NCBI GenBank assembly: GCA_017495165.1
Contig: JAFEII010000030.1
Coordinates: 1-64,000, forward strand
DNA: 64,000 nucleotides
Origin: Hydromonas sp.
Lineage (GTDB): Bacteria; Pseudomonadota; Gammaproteobacteria; Burkholderiales; Burkholderiaceae
Reading direction: 5' to 3'
The notes beneath the pieces were generated by a model. That model had not been told where the DNA came from and did not search any database. It saw only the letters and a list, made by a program, of their open reading frames with translations. The position numbers were made by a program, and so were the translations under genes. Positions 17,504 to 26,587 of this stretch are shown in pieces (within the stretch, counting starts at the first letter, position 1; the number at the start of each line of letters is the position of its first letter).

Positions 17504-18886
17504 TTAAATGGTCATAGAAAACAGGCGCGTGTCTGGCTGCTTTTCGAGCAAACGCAGGTCAAACGCCATGGCAATGTTGCGAATAAATGGGCGGCCAAGC
17601 TCGGTGACTTCTAAACCATTTGGGGATACATGCAGCAAGCCATCGTCTTGCATGGGTTTGAGGCGTTCAATGGTTTGGGGCAAATCCTCAAACTGCTGGC
17701 TGGCCAACGACCAGTCGGTTTTCATGCGGCACATGATGTTCAAAATATGGGTGCGAATGATTAAATCAACGTCGGTCAAAATATGACCGCGCTGAATTGG
17801 CCATTGATTGGCTTGAACTTTTGCCAAATAGTCATCAAGATTTTTTTCATTCTGCGCAAAGCCGTACCAGCTGTCGGCAATCGATGAGACGCCAAGGCTT
17901 ACCATCAGGCGCGTGTTGGTTTCGGTGTAGCCCATAAAGTTGCGGTGCAATCGGCCTTGCGCTTGCGCCATGTACAGCGTGTCGGTTGGGCGTGCAAAGT
18001 GATCCATGCCCACTTCAACGTAGCCCATTTCGTCAAACATGGCTTTGCCCGTTTCGTACAGCGCACGTTTGGCTGTGCCGCTGGGCAAATCTGCGTCATC
18101 AAAGCCACGCTGGCCATTGCCTTTGAGCCAAGGCACATGCGCATAGCTATAAAACGCCAAGCGGTCGGGCGATAATTGCGCGGTCTGGCTAATCGTGTGG
18201 CGCATGGTTTCAATGGTTTGGTGCGGCAGGCCAAACACCAAATCATGGCTGATGGAGGTGTAACCAATCTGCTTGGCCGCCTCATGCACGCGCGCAACAT
18301 GCTCAAACGGCTGAATCCGATGAATCGCGGTTTGTACGCGCACATCGTAATCTTGCACCCCAAAACTCACCCGCCGAAAACCCGCATCAAACAACACCTG
18401 CAAATGCTCAGGCGTGGTGTTGTTTGGGTGGCCTTCAAAGCCAAATTCGTGGTGTTCGGCGCGATCTGCGTGCGCAAAAATCCCATCCATCAGCAGCGCC
18501 AAATTGGCAGGGCTAAAAAACGTGGGCGTGCCGCCGCCCAAATGCAGCTCACGAATCCGTGGGCGCTGCGCACTGTGCTGCGCCAAATAATCCACATACA
18601 TGCGCCATTCGGCCAGCAGGGCGTTGATGTAGCCCGTTTCCACGCCATGGTTTTTGGTGATGCGTTTGTTGCACGCGCAAAACGTGCACAAACTCTCGCA
18701 AAACGGCAGGTGCAAATACAGGCTGATGCCATCTGTGGCGTTGGACTCATTAAAGCTGCGCACCAGCGTGTCAAGGTATTGCGCGGTGCTAAAACTGTGT
18801 TCTTGCCAATACGGCACGGTTGGGTAACTGGTGTAACGCGGGCCGGCGATATTGTATTTGTCAACAAGGTGTTTGGGGGCGTGCAT
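17504..18886 (-). CDS. hemN: oxygen-independent coproporphyrinogen III oxidase
   Basis: Radical-SAM enzyme that decarboxylates coproporphyrinogen III to protoporphyrinogen IX without oxygen. The 460 residues match HemN proper rather than the shorter HemW. The cluster motif is CESLCTFC (Cys63, Cys67, Cys70) with Cys72 following, as in E. coli HemN (CxxxCxxCxC). LHLGGGTPTF follows. A full C-terminal HemN domain is present. The start codon has only weak ribosome-binding support. Confidence 0.95.
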   Translation of the reverse strand: MHAPKHLVDKYNIAGPRYTSYPTVPYWQEHSFSTAQYLDTLVRSFNESNATDGISLYLHLPFCESLCTFCACNKRITKNHGVETGYINALLAEWRMYVDYLAQHSAQRPRIRELHLGGGTPTFFSPANLALLMDGIFAHADRAEHHEFGFEGHPNNTTPEHLQVLFDAGFRRVSFGVQDYDVRVQTAIHRIQPFEHVARVHEAAKQIGYTSISHDLVFGLPHQTIETMRHTISQTAQLSPDRLAFYSYAHVPWLKGNGQRGFDDADLPSGTAKRALYETGKAMFDEMGYVEVGMDHFARPTDTLYMAQAQGRLHRNFMGYTETNTRLMVSLGVSSIADSWYGFAQNEKNLDDYLAKVQANQWPIQRGHILTDVDLIIRTHILNIMCRMKTDWSLASQQFEDLPQTIERLKPMQDDGLLHVSPNGLEVTELGRPFIRNIAMAFDLRLLEKQPDTRLFSMTI

Positions 18887-18931
18887 GTGTGGCTCGATTC
18901 GATGTGATGTTTGGTTGAGGTAAAGCTGATT

Positions 18932-19801
18932 TTAAGCGACTTTTGGCGTAAAAAAGCGATTTTTAAGCTCATTTAAGCCAAGCGTGTTTAAGAGTTCATT
19001 TAAATGGGCGCTTGATTGCGCGTCGTGGTTTTTTTTGCGGGTGGCGATGATGAGCTCGTTTTTCATGGCGTGTTCCCAGCCGACCAGTTCGGTGACGGTG
19101 ACGTGATAGCCGTGTGCTTCAAGCTGCAAGCAGCGCAGCACGTTGGTGACTTGGCTGCCAAATTCGCGTGTGTGCATGGGGTGGCGCCAAATCTGTGCGA
19201 GCGTGTTGTGTTTGGTGCTTGATTTGTGGGCGCGCAGTGTGGCGGCAACTTGGGCTTGGCAACACGGGACGAGCACAATGTGCTGCGCGTTTTTGGCCAA
19301 GGCAAATTCAATGGCGTCGTCGGTGGCGGTGTCGCAGGCGTGCAGGGCGGTGACCACGTCAATTTGGCTGGGCAGCGCGGTTGAGGTAATCGAATCGGCA
19401 ACCGATAAATGCAAAAAATCCATTGCGCCAAAACCTGCTTGTTCGGCCAATACTTTGGAGCGCTCGACCAATTCTGCACGGGTTTCTATCCCATAAATCA
19501 TGGCTTGGCTGGGTTGCAGTTGGTGCGGTTTAAAAAACAAGTCGTACAAAATAAAGCCAAGGTAGGATTTGCCGGCGCCGTGATCCACAACGCTTAAGCT
19601 GTCTTTTTTGCTCAATACGTCATCAAGCAGCGGCTCAATAAAGTTGAATAAATGGTAAACCTGTTTGAGTTTGCGGCGGCTGTCTTGGTTCATTTTGCCG
19701 TCAGCGGTCAGAATGTGCAGGGCTTTGAGTAGGTCAACCGATTGCTCGGGGCGCACGTCGTAGGCGGTTGATTTGTCTAGTTTTTTTGGCTTTTTGGTCA
19801 T
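18932..19801 (-). CDS. class I SAM-dependent methyltransferase (Methyltransf_32-like)
   Basis: A 289-residue protein with a Rossmann methyltransferase core. The SAM loop is VVDHGAGKSYLGFILY (about 70-85), followed by YGIETRAELVERS. The post-motif HACDTATDDAIEFA and a VPCCQAQ segment are typical of the family that includes METTL25-like and bacterial homologues. The substrate is unknown. Its ATG overlaps the stop of the upstream secreted protein gene (ATGA), so the two are co-translated and belong to the DMT-folA unit. Confidence 0.82.
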   Translation of the reverse strand: MTKKPKKLDKSTAYDVRPEQSVDLLKALHILTADGKMNQDSRRKLKQVYHLFNFIEPLLDDVLSKKDSLSVVDHGAGKSYLGFILYDLFFKPHQLQPSQAMIYGIETRAELVERSKVLAEQAGFGAMDFLHLSVADSITSTALPSQIDVVTALHACDTATDDAIEFALAKNAQHIVLVPCCQAQVAATLRAHKSSTKHNTLAQIWRHPMHTREFGSQVTNVLRCLQLEAHGYHVTVTELVGWEHAMKNELIIATRKKNHDAQSSAHLNELLNTLGLNELKNRFFTPKVA

Positions 19802-20316
19802 GGTAACTCAATGGTATTAATGGCTTGGCGCAGCGCTGCTTCGTTTTGTTGAAACGCTTCAACGGTGGCGTTGAGGTTGATTGCGACGCTTTTGCCTTTG
19901 TGGGGCGTGAGTAGCATGATGTTGTGAGTATCGGTGCTGCGGGCTTTGGAGATAAACTCTAAATACACCCAATTTTTGCCGCTTAATGGCATGATTTTGT
20001 GTTCAACCCAGCGGATGTTGGGGATGCTGGCACTGAAGGCGCTGTGCAGATATGTAACGGATTGGGTCATGTTTTCTTCGGTGAGCGGCAACTCGTTGTG
20101 GCCGTAAGCCAAGCTGATGCTGCGCGGTTCGTTGCCAATCATAAATTCGGGGGCTTTGACTCTTGGTGCTGGGAATTTGAGTGCGATTTCAGAGGCGCTG
20201 AGCGCCGTGTAGTTGTCGGGGAGGTCAAACCTGACATTTGAGTCAGGTGTGGTAAAGGTTTTGGCTGATAGATTGGCGCTCAGAAGCAGTGCCGCGCCTA
20301 AAATATATTTTTTCAT
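19798..20316 (-). CDS. secreted protein of unknown function
   Basis: A 172-residue protein with a signal peptide (MKKYILGAALLLSANLSAKT, cleavage near SAK). The mature domain reads like a small exported alpha/beta protein with no motif I recognise. It is 7 nt downstream of folA and overlaps the methyltransferase start by 4 nt, so it is embedded in that operon. GAGAA precedes the ATG. Function not assignable. Confidence 0.75.
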   Translation of the reverse strand: MKKYILGAALLLSANLSAKTFTTPDSNVRFDLPDNYTALSASEIALKFPAPRVKAPEFMIGNEPRSISLAYGHNELPLTEENMTQSVTYLHSAFSASIPNIRWVEHKIMPLSGKNWVYLEFISKARSTDTHNIMLLTPHKGKSVAINLNATVEAFQQNEAALRQAINTIELP

Positions 20317-20323
20317 GGGGTTC

Positions 20324-20842
20324 TCAATTGAGGTTTAAACGGTGGTAATTAACAAAATCATAATCCAAACCAGTGGTTTCGTCGTGGTTGGGCTCGCGTG
20401 AGATTTCTTGCCATTGTGTTTGGTCAAATGCGGGGAAAAATACATCGGCGTCAAAGTCACGTTTGACTTCGGTTAAGACCATGCGCTGCGCCAGCGGCAA
20501 GGCTTGCGCATAAATATCGCCGCCGCCAATGATGAAAATTTCGGGGGCAATATCGGCGGGTTGGTGTTCCATTTGCTCGGCCAGTGCAATCGCTGCAGGC
20601 AGGTTGGGCACGACCACGCAGCCGTCAATTTGTAAATCAAGTTGGCGCGAAATCACAATATTTAAGCGGCGTGGCAGCGGGCGGCCAATTGATTCATAGG
20701 TTTTGCGCCCCATGATGATGGGGTGGTTGAGTGTGGTTTTTTTAAAAAACTGCAAGTCGGCGGGCAAGTGCCACAGCAATTGGTTGTTTTTGCCCAAAGC
20801 CTGATTGCTTGCCACGGCCGCTACGATTGTTAAGCGCGTCAT
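20324..20842 (-). CDS. folA: dihydrofolate reductase
   Basis: Reduces dihydrofolate to tetrahydrofolate with NADPH, regenerating the cofactor used by ThyA. The 172-residue protein has ALGKNNQLLWHLPADLQFF (substrate pocket, the acidic Asp), IIMGRKTYESIGRPLPRR and FIIGGGDIY. AGGGAC precedes the ATG. It lies between the DMT transporter gene (15 nt) and a secreted protein gene (7 nt), with thyA about 1.1 kb upstream on the same strand. Confidence 0.97.
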   Translation of the reverse strand: MTRLTIVAAVASNQALGKNNQLLWHLPADLQFFKKTTLNHPIIMGRKTYESIGRPLPRRLNIVISRQLDLQIDGCVVVPNLPAAIALAEQMEHQPADIAPEIFIIGGGDIYAQALPLAQRMVLTEVKRDFDADVFFPAFDQTQWQEISREPNHDETTGLDYDFVNYHRLNLN

Positions 20843-20857
20843 AATGTCCCTAAAAAT

Positions 20858-21769
20858 TTAATGTAATTCAATCAGCGGTGTTTGGTTGGCAGGTAAAATT
20901 TGCACCAACACAATCCCCGCAAAAATCAATACGCAGCCCAAATAGCCGATTGCGTCTAAGCGGTCGTGCAGCAAGGCGGCACCTGCAATCGCAGAAAAAA
21001 CGCTTTCGGAGGATAAAATAATGGCTGCCTCAGCTGGGCGCGAAAAGCGTTGTGCGATGACTTGACCCGTAAACCCAATGCCGACGGATACGATGCTCAT
21101 GTAAGCGAGTGGCGCAACAACGTGGGCGGCGTTTGCCCAGTCAAATGATTCAAGTGGCACGGCCAGCAAGCCTGTAATCAGTCCGCACACCACAAATTGT
21201 CCCCATGCGGTCATGAGCGGCGCGCCCAGTTTGTCCGCAAGTGCGCCAATCCATAACACATGCAACGCAAACGGAATCACCGAGGCTAAAACCCAAGCGT
21301 CGCCAAGGTTGAGCGATGGTTTGCCCGCGCCAGTTAGCATCCAAGTCCCGACAATGCACGCCAGTCCTGCTGGCCAAACCACCCAATGCGCACGTTTTCG
21401 ATAAAGCAGCCACGCAATGAGCGGTACCAGCGGCACATATAAGCAGGTTAAAAAACCCGCATTGGTGACGGTTGTGGCAGCCACGCCTTGTTGTTGACAT
21501 ACTGAGCCGACTGCGAGTAATGCGCCCATTAACGCAATTTGGAGCCAGTCTTTGCGGCTTGGCGTGGCTTGGCGTTGCACCAATCCGCGCCACTCGCGCC
21601 AAACCAACGGGCTAATCACCAATGCGCCGAATAAAAATTTGAGTGCGTTAAAACTGAGTGGGCCTAAATAAGCGGCTGCGAATTTTTGTGGCACAAACGC
21701 AAAACCCCACGCGCATGCAACGATGATGAGCATCAAGTTGGCTTGGCTGCGGGAAAGTGGACGTTGCAT
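20858..21769 (-). CDS. DMT (EamA) family transporter
   Basis: A 303-residue inner-membrane protein with about ten TM helices in two EamA repeats. The first begins near ACAWGFAFVPQKFAA; the second ends with FSRPAEAAIILSSESVFSAI, the typical conserved segment before the last helices. This superfamily exports metabolites or amino acids, and the substrate cannot be predicted. It is first of a tight minus-strand cluster with folA (15 nt), separated from thyA by 215 nt. Confidence 0.88.
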   Translation of the reverse strand: MQRPLSRSQANLMLIIVACAWGFAFVPQKFAAAYLGPLSFNALKFLFGALVISPLVWREWRGLVQRQATPSRKDWLQIALMGALLAVGSVCQQQGVAATTVTNAGFLTCLYVPLVPLIAWLLYRKRAHWVVWPAGLACIVGTWMLTGAGKPSLNLGDAWVLASVIPFALHVLWIGALADKLGAPLMTAWGQFVVCGLITGLLAVPLESFDWANAAHVVAPLAYMSIVSVGIGFTGQVIAQRFSRPAEAAIILSSESVFSAIAGAALLHDRLDAIGYLGCVLIFAGIVLVQILPANQTPLIELH

Positions 21770-21902
21770 GGGGTGCTGCCTTGTGAATGAGGGTGATTAA
21801 AAATTAAAAATAGGGCGTTTTGCATAACCAACGCATTTAACCGTCTCTACTTTAGGCGGCTGAAAAATGACGGGGAATGCGGATTTTTTCATGCTTTTTA
21901 TC

Positions 21903-21935
21903 CAAAACTTGTTCGGGTTTCCCGAACAAGTTTTG
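21903..21935. repeat. strong hairpin downstream of thyA
   Basis: Perfect 15-bp inverted repeat (21903-21917 and 21921-21935) with a 3-nt loop TTT, in the 215-nt gap after thyA. It lacks a T-run immediately after either arm, so it is not a classic terminator. It may be a dispersed palindrome, or a terminator with an imperfect tail. Confidence 0.65.
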
Positions 21936-21984
21936 TCGAATCGCAACCAAGTAGGTTTTTACTTTGCTGCGCAAAGCGCTCAGA

Positions 21985-22779
21985 TTAAACCGCCACAGGC
22001 GCTTTAATTGGTTCGTGGTGTTGGTAATCCAAGAATTCAAAATCATCAAATTCGTAATCAAAAATTGATTCAGGTTTACGTTTGATGTGTAACTTGGGCA
22101 ACGCCAGCGGCGTGCGCGCCAATTGGGTTTGCACCTGTTCTAAATGGTTGTTGTACAAATGACAATCGCCGCCCGTCCATATAAATTCTTTTGCAACCAA
22201 GCCGGTTTGTTGCGCAATCATGTGGGTGAGCAGGGCGTATGAGGCGATATTAAACGGCACGCCGAGGAAAATGTCGGCCGAGCGTTGGTATAGCTGGCAC
22301 GACAGTTCGCCATTGGCGACATAGAACTGAAAAAACGCGTGGCACGGCGGCAGCGCCATGTTGGGAATGTCCGCCACATTCCACGCGCTCACGATGATGC
22401 GGCGCGAGTCTGGCGTGGTTTTGAGCTGTTCAATCACTTGCGCGAGTTGGTCGATATGGCCGCCGTTGCCGTCAGGCCAAGAGCGCCATTGGTGGCCGTA
22501 AATTGGGCCCAGTTCGCCCGCCTCATCCGCCCATTCGTTCCAAATCGTGCAGCCGCGTTCGCGCAGCCAGTTGGCGTTGGTGTTGCCTTGGATGAACCAG
22601 AGTAATTCTAAAATAATTGATTTGACGTGTACTTTTTTGGTGGTGACCAAAGGAAAGCCTTTGGTTAAGTCAAAGCGCATTTGATGCCCAAAAACCGAGC
22701 GCGTGCCAGTGCCTGTGCGGTCTGATTTGGCGTCACCGTTGGTTTGCACCAAGCGCATTAAGTCTAAATAATTTTGCAT
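21985..22779 (-). CDS. thyA: thymidylate synthase
   Basis: Methylates dUMP to dTMP using methylene-tetrahydrofolate. The 264 residues equal the E. coli length. The nucleophile is Cys146 in [11 protein letters not shown]; other signatures are DRTGTGT at the N-terminus, the LWFIQG block and [17 protein letters not shown]. It works with folA downstream. The thioesterase gene lies 52 nt upstream on the same strand. Confidence 0.98.
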   Translation of the reverse strand: MQNYLDLMRLVQTNGDAKSDRTGTGTRSVFGHQMRFDLTKGFPLVTTKKVHVKSIILELLWFIQGNTNANWLRERGCTIWNEWADEAGELGPIYGHQWRSWPDGNGGHIDQLAQVIEQLKTTPDSRRIIVSAWNVADIPNMALPPCHAFFQFYVANGELSCQLYQRSADIFLGVPFNIASYALLTHMIAQQTGLVAKEFIWTGGDCHLYNNHLEQVQTQLARTPLALPKLHIKRKPESIFDYEFDDFEFLDYQHHEPIKAPVAV

Positions 22780-22831
22780 AATTGCTTTTCAAAAATGGGG
22801 TAAAAAAACATCTGGCATTCTACTCCATCAC

Positions 22832-23644
22832 TCAAGATTCATCAAACACTGCCACCGTTTGACTGCTGATGGCGAGCAGTTCGCCTTGGGCACTCCAGAC
22901 GTGCGCGTGGGTTTGTCCGTAGCCGTCCGCTGCTTGGTCAATGTGCGCGCGATAGAGCAACCAGTCGTGCGTGAGCTTTGGCATTGGGTGCATGAAGGCG
23001 ATGTTCCATGTCATGCTGGACGCGGGTGCGGGCTTGGCTAAATGCGGTAATACCGCAGGCGGCCAGGCATCAATCAGCGTGATTAAGTGCGCCACGGTCA
23101 TTTCCTCGTTTGACTCAAAGCCTGATAATTTCATCCAACCGCCCATGTCAAGGCTGGGCATGTTGCAAAACGGCAGACCGCCAAACGCCCAGCGAAAATC
23201 GATGTGTTGGCTAAAAGCGGGTGTGATATTTGGGATGTAAGGCAAGGCGGGCAGCGTATCGGGCAAAGGCGCAAGCGGCGCGTCGCTTGGTGTGACGTGA
23301 ACTTTGGATGAGCGCGCTGTGCAAAAGCACGCCAATGCCGCGCACATCACTTGCTGATTTTGCCAGACCTTTGCTTCCATTTGAATTGCGCTGCGCCCTG
23401 TGCGCAGGGTTGAAACGGTGATGGTAAACGGCTCATTCATTGCAACTGGGCCGACAAAAGAGAGCATGAATGAGTACAACGCCCGCGCACTATCCACCTC
23501 GCGACGCATTGCGGTATAAATCATGCCGCCCAATAATCCGCCAAATGTGGCGCGGCCTTGTCCCCAATCTGCGCTGACTGTGTAGGGCGTGTCTGCGCTG
23601 CCGTTGCTTACTTGTGCCAATAAATCTGTCATGGATGTGTTCAT
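22832..23644 (-). CDS. acyl-CoA thioesterase-like (double hotdog) protein
   Basis: About 270 residues, read as a tandem hotdog-fold thioesterase of the TesB-like/4HBT_3 type. GRATFGGLLGGMIYTAM is near the N-terminus, SFVGPVAMNEPFTI and LRTGRSAIQMEAKVWQ follow, and the C-terminal repeat has WNIAFMHPMPK. It probably hydrolyses acyl-CoA esters; chain-length preference is unknown. Two tandem ATGs exist; the second (23644) is preferred because AGGAGG is only 1 nt from the first. Divergent from miaB. Confidence 0.82.
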   Translation of the reverse strand: MNTSMTDLLAQVSNGSADTPYTVSADWGQGRATFGGLLGGMIYTAMRREVDSARALYSFMLSFVGPVAMNEPFTITVSTLRTGRSAIQMEAKVWQNQQVMCAALACFCTARSSKVHVTPSDAPLAPLPDTLPALPYIPNITPAFSQHIDFRWAFGGLPFCNMPSLDMGGWMKLSGFESNEEMTVAHLITLIDAWPPAVLPHLAKPAPASSMTWNIAFMHPMPKLTHDWLLYRAHIDQAADGYGQTHAHVWSAQGELLAISSQTVAVFDES

Positions 23645-23729
23645 CATGCCTCCTAAGAATGGTTGGCGTAAATCATAGCAGAATCAAATCAGCGTGCGTG
23701 GTTTTTAGGCGTAAGGTGCAAAACCTCGG

Positions 23730-23735
23730 TATAAT
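23730..23735 (+). promoter_or_regulatory. putative -10 box for miaB
   Basis: Perfect TATAAT, 64 nt before the miaB start, in the 150-nt gap between divergent genes. No good -35 element is seen at standard spacing. Confidence 0.5.
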
Positions 23736-23798
23736 CCGCGCCTTGCAGAATGAGTCATCATTCGTCCCCAGTTTATAAACCTGTCTCGACGAGAAACC

Positions 23799-25238
23799 AT
23801 GAAAAAAGTCTATATCAAAACCTTCGGCTGTCAAATGAATGAGTATGACACCGACAAAATGCACGATGTGCTGCGCGACAAAAACGGCTATGTCAAAACC
23901 GATGACATTAACGAAGCCGATGTGGTGTTACTTAATACCTGTTCCATCCGCGAAAAAGCCCAAGAAAAAGTATTTTCAGACCTTGGGCGCATCCGCAAAC
24001 TCAAAGCAAAAAATCCTGATTTAATTATTGGCGTGGGCGGCTGTGTGGCTTCTCAAGAGGGCAAAAATATTGTTGCGCGTGCGCCGTATGTCGACCTTGT
24101 GTTTGGCCCGCAAACCTTACACCGCTTGCCTGACTTGCTCAGCAAACGCGCCAGCACGGGCAAGTCTCAAGTTGATATTGAGTTTGTTGAAATCGAAAAG
24201 TTTGACCACTTGCCACCGCCACGCGTTGAAAAAGCCACCGCTTATGTGTCCATCATGGAAGGCTGTTCTAAATATTGCAGTTTTTGCATTGTGCCGTACA
24301 CGCGTGGTGAAGAGGTTTCGCGCCCGTTTGATGACGTGTTGACCGAAATTGCCGATTTGGCCGATCAAGGCGTCAAAGAGATTAACTTGCTTGGGCAAAA
24401 CGTCAATGGTTATATGGGCAAAATGGGCAATACCGCTGAGGTTGCCGATTTTGCAACCTTGCTCGAAACCATGGCGCACATCAGCGGCATTGAGCGGATT
24501 CGTTATACCACCAGCCATCCCAATGATTTTTCAGACCGCTTGATTGGCGCGTACGCCAATGTGCCCCAGCTTGTGAATCATTTGCATTTACCGGTTCAAT
24601 CAGGCTCAAACCGTATTTTGACTGCGATGAAGCGCGATTATACTGCTGCGGATTACCTTGAAATTATCCGTAAAATGCGCGAGGTTCGCCCGAATTTGGC
24701 TCTGTCTTCTGATTTTATTATTGGCTTTCCTGGTGAGACCGAAGCCGATTTTGAAGACACCATGCGTTTGATTGACGCGGTTCAGTTTGACATCAGCTTT
24801 TCGTTTATTTATAGCGCACGTCCTGGAACGCCTGCGGCGAATTTGATTGACGACACGCCGTATGACGTGAAGTTGGCACGCTTGCAACGCCTGCAAGAAA
24901 CCATTGGCAATCACGCCAAATATATCAGCGCCAATATGGTTGGCACAACCGAAAAAGTCTTGGTTGAGGGCTTGTCGCTCAAAGATCCGTCCGAGCTATT
25001 TGGGCGCACTGAAAACAATCGGATTGTTAATTTTAAAGCCCCAGTTGGCGCAAAATCGCGCTTGATTGGTCAGATGATTGATTTAAATATCACCCATTCC
25101 TTTACCAACTCCTTGCGCGGCGATGTGTTGATGAGTGATGGCGAGATTGCTTTGCTAAAACCCATGCCGTACAGCCAGTTTTTTAATATCCCACTTAAAA
25201 TGGCGCGAGATGGCGATGCGGCGACCGTTGCGCCATAA
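23799..25238 (+). CDS. miaB: tRNA-2-methylthio-N6-dimethylallyladenosine synthase
   Basis: Methylthiolates i6A37 in tRNAs. The 479-residue protein has the N-terminal MTTase domain with cluster Cys11, Cys48 and Cys82. The radical-SAM motif is CSKYCSFC (Cys156, Cys160, Cys163), and a C-terminal TRAM domain ends near LRGDVLM. Length is slightly longer than the average (about 440-475). Preceded by a TATAAT box. Confidence 0.97.
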   Translation: MKKVYIKTFGCQMNEYDTDKMHDVLRDKNGYVKTDDINEADVVLLNTCSIREKAQEKVFSDLGRIRKLKAKNPDLIIGVGGCVASQEGKNIVARAPYVDLVFGPQTLHRLPDLLSKRASTGKSQVDIEFVEIEKFDHLPPPRVEKATAYVSIMEGCSKYCSFCIVPYTRGEEVSRPFDDVLTEIADLADQGVKEINLLGQNVNGYMGKMGNTAEVADFATLLETMAHISGIERIRYTTSHPNDFSDRLIGAYANVPQLVNHLHLPVQSGSNRILTAMKRDYTAADYLEIIRKMREVRPNLALSSDFIIGFPGETEADFEDTMRLIDAVQFDISFSFIYSARPGTPAANLIDDTPYDVKLARLQRLQETIGNHAKYISANMVGTTEKVLVEGLSLKDPSELFGRTENNRIVNFKAPVGAKSRLIGQMIDLNITHSFTNSLRGDVLMSDGEIALLKPMPYSQFFNIPLKMARDGDAATVAP

Positions 25239-25296
25239 ATTTTTTGGCGGTTTGAATCATTAACTGTGACATCTCACAATTAACTGCAAATCGGTT

Positions 25297-25344
25297 GACG
25301 CGTTTGATATGTTCGACGCGATTGATACGTTCGACACGTTTTGC
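25297..25344 (+). repeat. imperfect 18-nt tandem repeat upstream of the PHP gene
   Basis: Two full copies of an 18-nt unit (25297-25314 GACGCGTTTGATATGTTC; 25315-25332 GACGCGATTGATACGTTC) plus a partial third (from 25333, GACACGTTTTGC). The array ends about 20 nt before the gene start. Confidence 0.7.
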
Positions 25345-25361
25345 ACAGAAAGTATGCTGCT

Positions 25362-26198
25362 ATGACCATGGATTTTCACATGCATTCAAGTTGTTCAGAC
25401 GGTGCGCTCGCACCGAGCGATGTGATGGCGCGTGCCGCTTATCATGGCGCAACGGTGGTTGCTTTGACCGACCATGATCAACTCGCAGGCTTGGATGAGG
25501 CGCGTGCTGCGGCGCAGGCTTTGGGGATGCGGTTTGTGAATGGCGTGGAAATTTCGGTGACTTGGCGCGCCATTACTTTGCACATTGTGGGTTTGAATTT
25601 TGATACCCAATCGCCCGAGTTGGTCAATGGCCTGCAGGTTATGGCGCAAGGACGTGCTCAGCGCGCGCAAAAAATTGCCGATCAGTTGGCTCAGGCGGGC
25701 GTTGAAGGCATGTTTGAAGCAGCGTTGGTGCACGCAGGCGGGCGCGTGGATTTGTTAAGTCGCACGCATTTTGCCCGTGAATTGGTGGCACGTAAAAAAG
25801 CGACGAGTGTTCGGTCGGTGTTTCAGGATTACTTGGTGGCGGGCAAACCTGGGTATGTCTCGCATGAATGGTGCAGTTTGGCGCAAGCCGTTGGGTGGAT
25901 TACGGGGGCGGGTGGCGTGGCGGTTTTTGCGCATCCTGGACGCTGTATTCATGCGCACGAGGGTGATGAGCTTGAGTTGTTGCACGAGTTTGTGGCGCTG
26001 GGCGGACGCGCAATTGAAGTGGTTACAGGCAGTCACAGTAAAAATCAATATAAAAAGTACACCCAAATTGCACAAGACTTTGGTTTGTTTGCCTCGCGCG
26101 GCTCAGACTTTCACTCAAGCAATGAGTCCAAAATGGAGGCGGGGAAAGTACCTGAATTGCCACACGGTTTAATCGGCGTTGAGTCACTTTTTGGCTGA
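25362..26198 (+). CDS. rnm: PHP domain phosphoesterase, RNase AM (TrpH/YciV) family
   Basis: 278 residues from the ATG at 25362. PHP-family metal ligands are visible: DFHMHSSCSDG at the N-terminus, TDHDQ near residue 42, and later HPGR and GSDFHSSN. E. coli YciV (Rnm, RNase AM) is a 5'-3' exonuclease that trims rRNA 5' ends and degrades short RNA/pAp; this protein matches its size and motif order. A TTG 21 nt upstream is in frame but lacks support. Follows miaB by 123 nt, with a tandem repeat in between. Confidence 0.85.
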   Translation: MTMDFHMHSSCSDGALAPSDVMARAAYHGATVVALTDHDQLAGLDEARAAAQALGMRFVNGVEISVTWRAITLHIVGLNFDTQSPELVNGLQVMAQGRAQRAQKIADQLAQAGVEGMFEAALVHAGGRVDLLSRTHFARELVARKKATSVRSVFQDYLVAGKPGYVSHEWCSLAQAVGWITGAGGVAVFAHPGRCIHAHEGDELELLHEFVALGGRAIEVVTGSHSKNQYKKYTQIAQDFGLFASRGSDFHSSNESKMEAGKVPELPHGLIGVESLFG

Positions 26199-26587
26199 TT
26201 GCGCACGAATGGCTGGCTAATGTTGCTATAATCGCCCGCTTGTTGTTGTGGGAAATGTGTGTGAATTTGAATAGCCAGTGCAAATGTCTGCCAAAGCAGT
26301 TCGGCTCAATTTAAACCTGCTGGTTTTCCCTTTGATACCGTTGCTGCCGTTGTTTGGGTAGCTGCTTAAAACCAGATTGCCCAACAATGTCATTGCTAAA
26401 ACAGAGTCAGTGCCGCGCTGGCTGGAAATTGTGTCGCTGATTGCGCTGCTGTTTGTGGGTGAGTACCTGTATCCGCATGTGGCGGTTGACGTGCTCGAAT
26501 GGTTGAAACACCTGCTTTTAAATATGCGCGCACCTATTGAACCACGCTTTCATCGTTGATGAATCGATACCTTTAAGGAAGATAAAT
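26199..26587 (+). other. 389-nt gap with a TATAAT box and a broken membrane ORF
   Basis: The region between the PHP gene and the protease gene carries a TATAAT (26227-26232) and one reading frame interrupted by a TAG, listed separately. Related genomes often have a Sua5/YciO gene in this position; none is visible here. Confidence 0.4.
26284..26559 (+). pseudogene. possible broken small membrane protein ORF
   Basis: An ATG at 26284 opens a frame of 25 codons with a hydrophobic stretch (LNLLVFPLIPLLPLFG), then TAG (26359-26361). The same frame continues to 26559 with PRWLEIVSLIALLFVGEYLYP, a second clear TM segment, for about 91 sense codons in total. It may be a disrupted small membrane protein gene or two chance frames. 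No family recognised. Confidence 0.3.

Noticed and set aside
18176-18907. 243-residue open frame on the plus strand
   Set aside because: Antisense to hemN; composition typical of a reverse-strand shadow.
21852-22061. 69-residue minus-strand frame across the thyA end
   Set aside because: Overlaps thyA and a hairpin; no start signal.
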